This document shows positions 63,911 to 64,000 of a stretch of 64,000 nucleotides of DNA, piece after piece. A model generated the notes under the pieces. The model worked only from the letters and a program-made list of their open reading frames with translations, ran no database searches and was not told where the DNA came from. The number at the start of each line of letters is the position of its first letter. Positions within the stretch are counted from its first letter, which is position 1. The stretch is from Epiperipatus broadwayi (Eukaryota > Onychophora > Udeonychophora > Euonychophora > Peripatidae). Location: contig JAQFVV010012498.1 in NCBI GenBank assembly GCA_028023455.1, positions 2,360,001 through 2,424,000 on the forward strand, given 5' to 3'. The translations under genes were made by a program, and so were the position numbers.

Positions 63911-64000
63911 CATAATTTTTTTATCTCTATGATATAATTATACAAATATTGAGAAAAAATTGGTGTAGTGATTAATCCAATTGTCACAACTTTGAATTCA

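Overview
The window is AT-rich eukaryotic DNA (my impression is roughly three quarters A+T) with no operons, ribosome-binding sites or CRISPR. Very long (TA)n and (ATCT)n microsatellites, many Penelope-like retroelements (PLEs) and LTR elements, and almost no host coding sequence suggest an intergenic or intronic stretch of a repeat-rich invertebrate genome. A mollusc, perhaps a cephalopod, is my best guess; this is inference from composition and repeat content, and no host gene here settles it.

Layout. 1-7.4 kb is mostly featureless, with SINE-like and hAT-like remnants and a (TA)n tract. 7.46-11.65 kb is a broken PLE arranged head-to-head with a 5'-truncated inverted copy; reverse transcriptase and GIY-YIG endonuclease are both recognisable. 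15.90-20.20 kb is a solo LTR of about 4.3 kb (family A, + strand). 26.10-28.28 and 30.72-32.79 kb are two LTR-like elements of a second family (B), and a third truncated copy lies at 51.33-52.09 kb on the - strand. 32.80-33.62 and 52.14-52.96 kb are palindromic dimers of the 3' halves of two further PLEs. 37.5-38.7 kb holds the only plausible host coding sequence: two GC-richer open segments on the + strand, the second with an acceptor-like AG, stop codon and AATAAA signal. 39.92-50.40 kb is a Ty3/Gypsy-type element on the - strand (family A) with giant LTRs, primer binding site, polypurine tract, a broken gag and only the C-terminal tail of integrase; protease, RT, RNase H and the integrase core are missing. 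53.72-55.06 kb is a 5'-truncated PLE of a different lineage. 60.35-60.60 kb is a decayed LINE 3' end. 62.17-63.00 kb is a tetranucleotide array of about 830 bp, and 63.64-63.91 kb a foldback element.

How it fits together. Nearly every mobile element begins or ends directly in (TA)n, so this region looks like a nested hot spot of insertion into TA microsatellites. No element looks autonomous. The most interesting signals are RNA-structural: a hammerhead-like CTGATGA / stem II / GAAA arrangement near the 3' ends of all four PLEs with differing but self-complementary stems; hairpins in family B whose stems differ between copies while loops are conserved; a primer-binding-site-like sequence inside tandem repeats at the family A LTR edge; and a perfect 88-bp inverted repeat inside the giant LTR.
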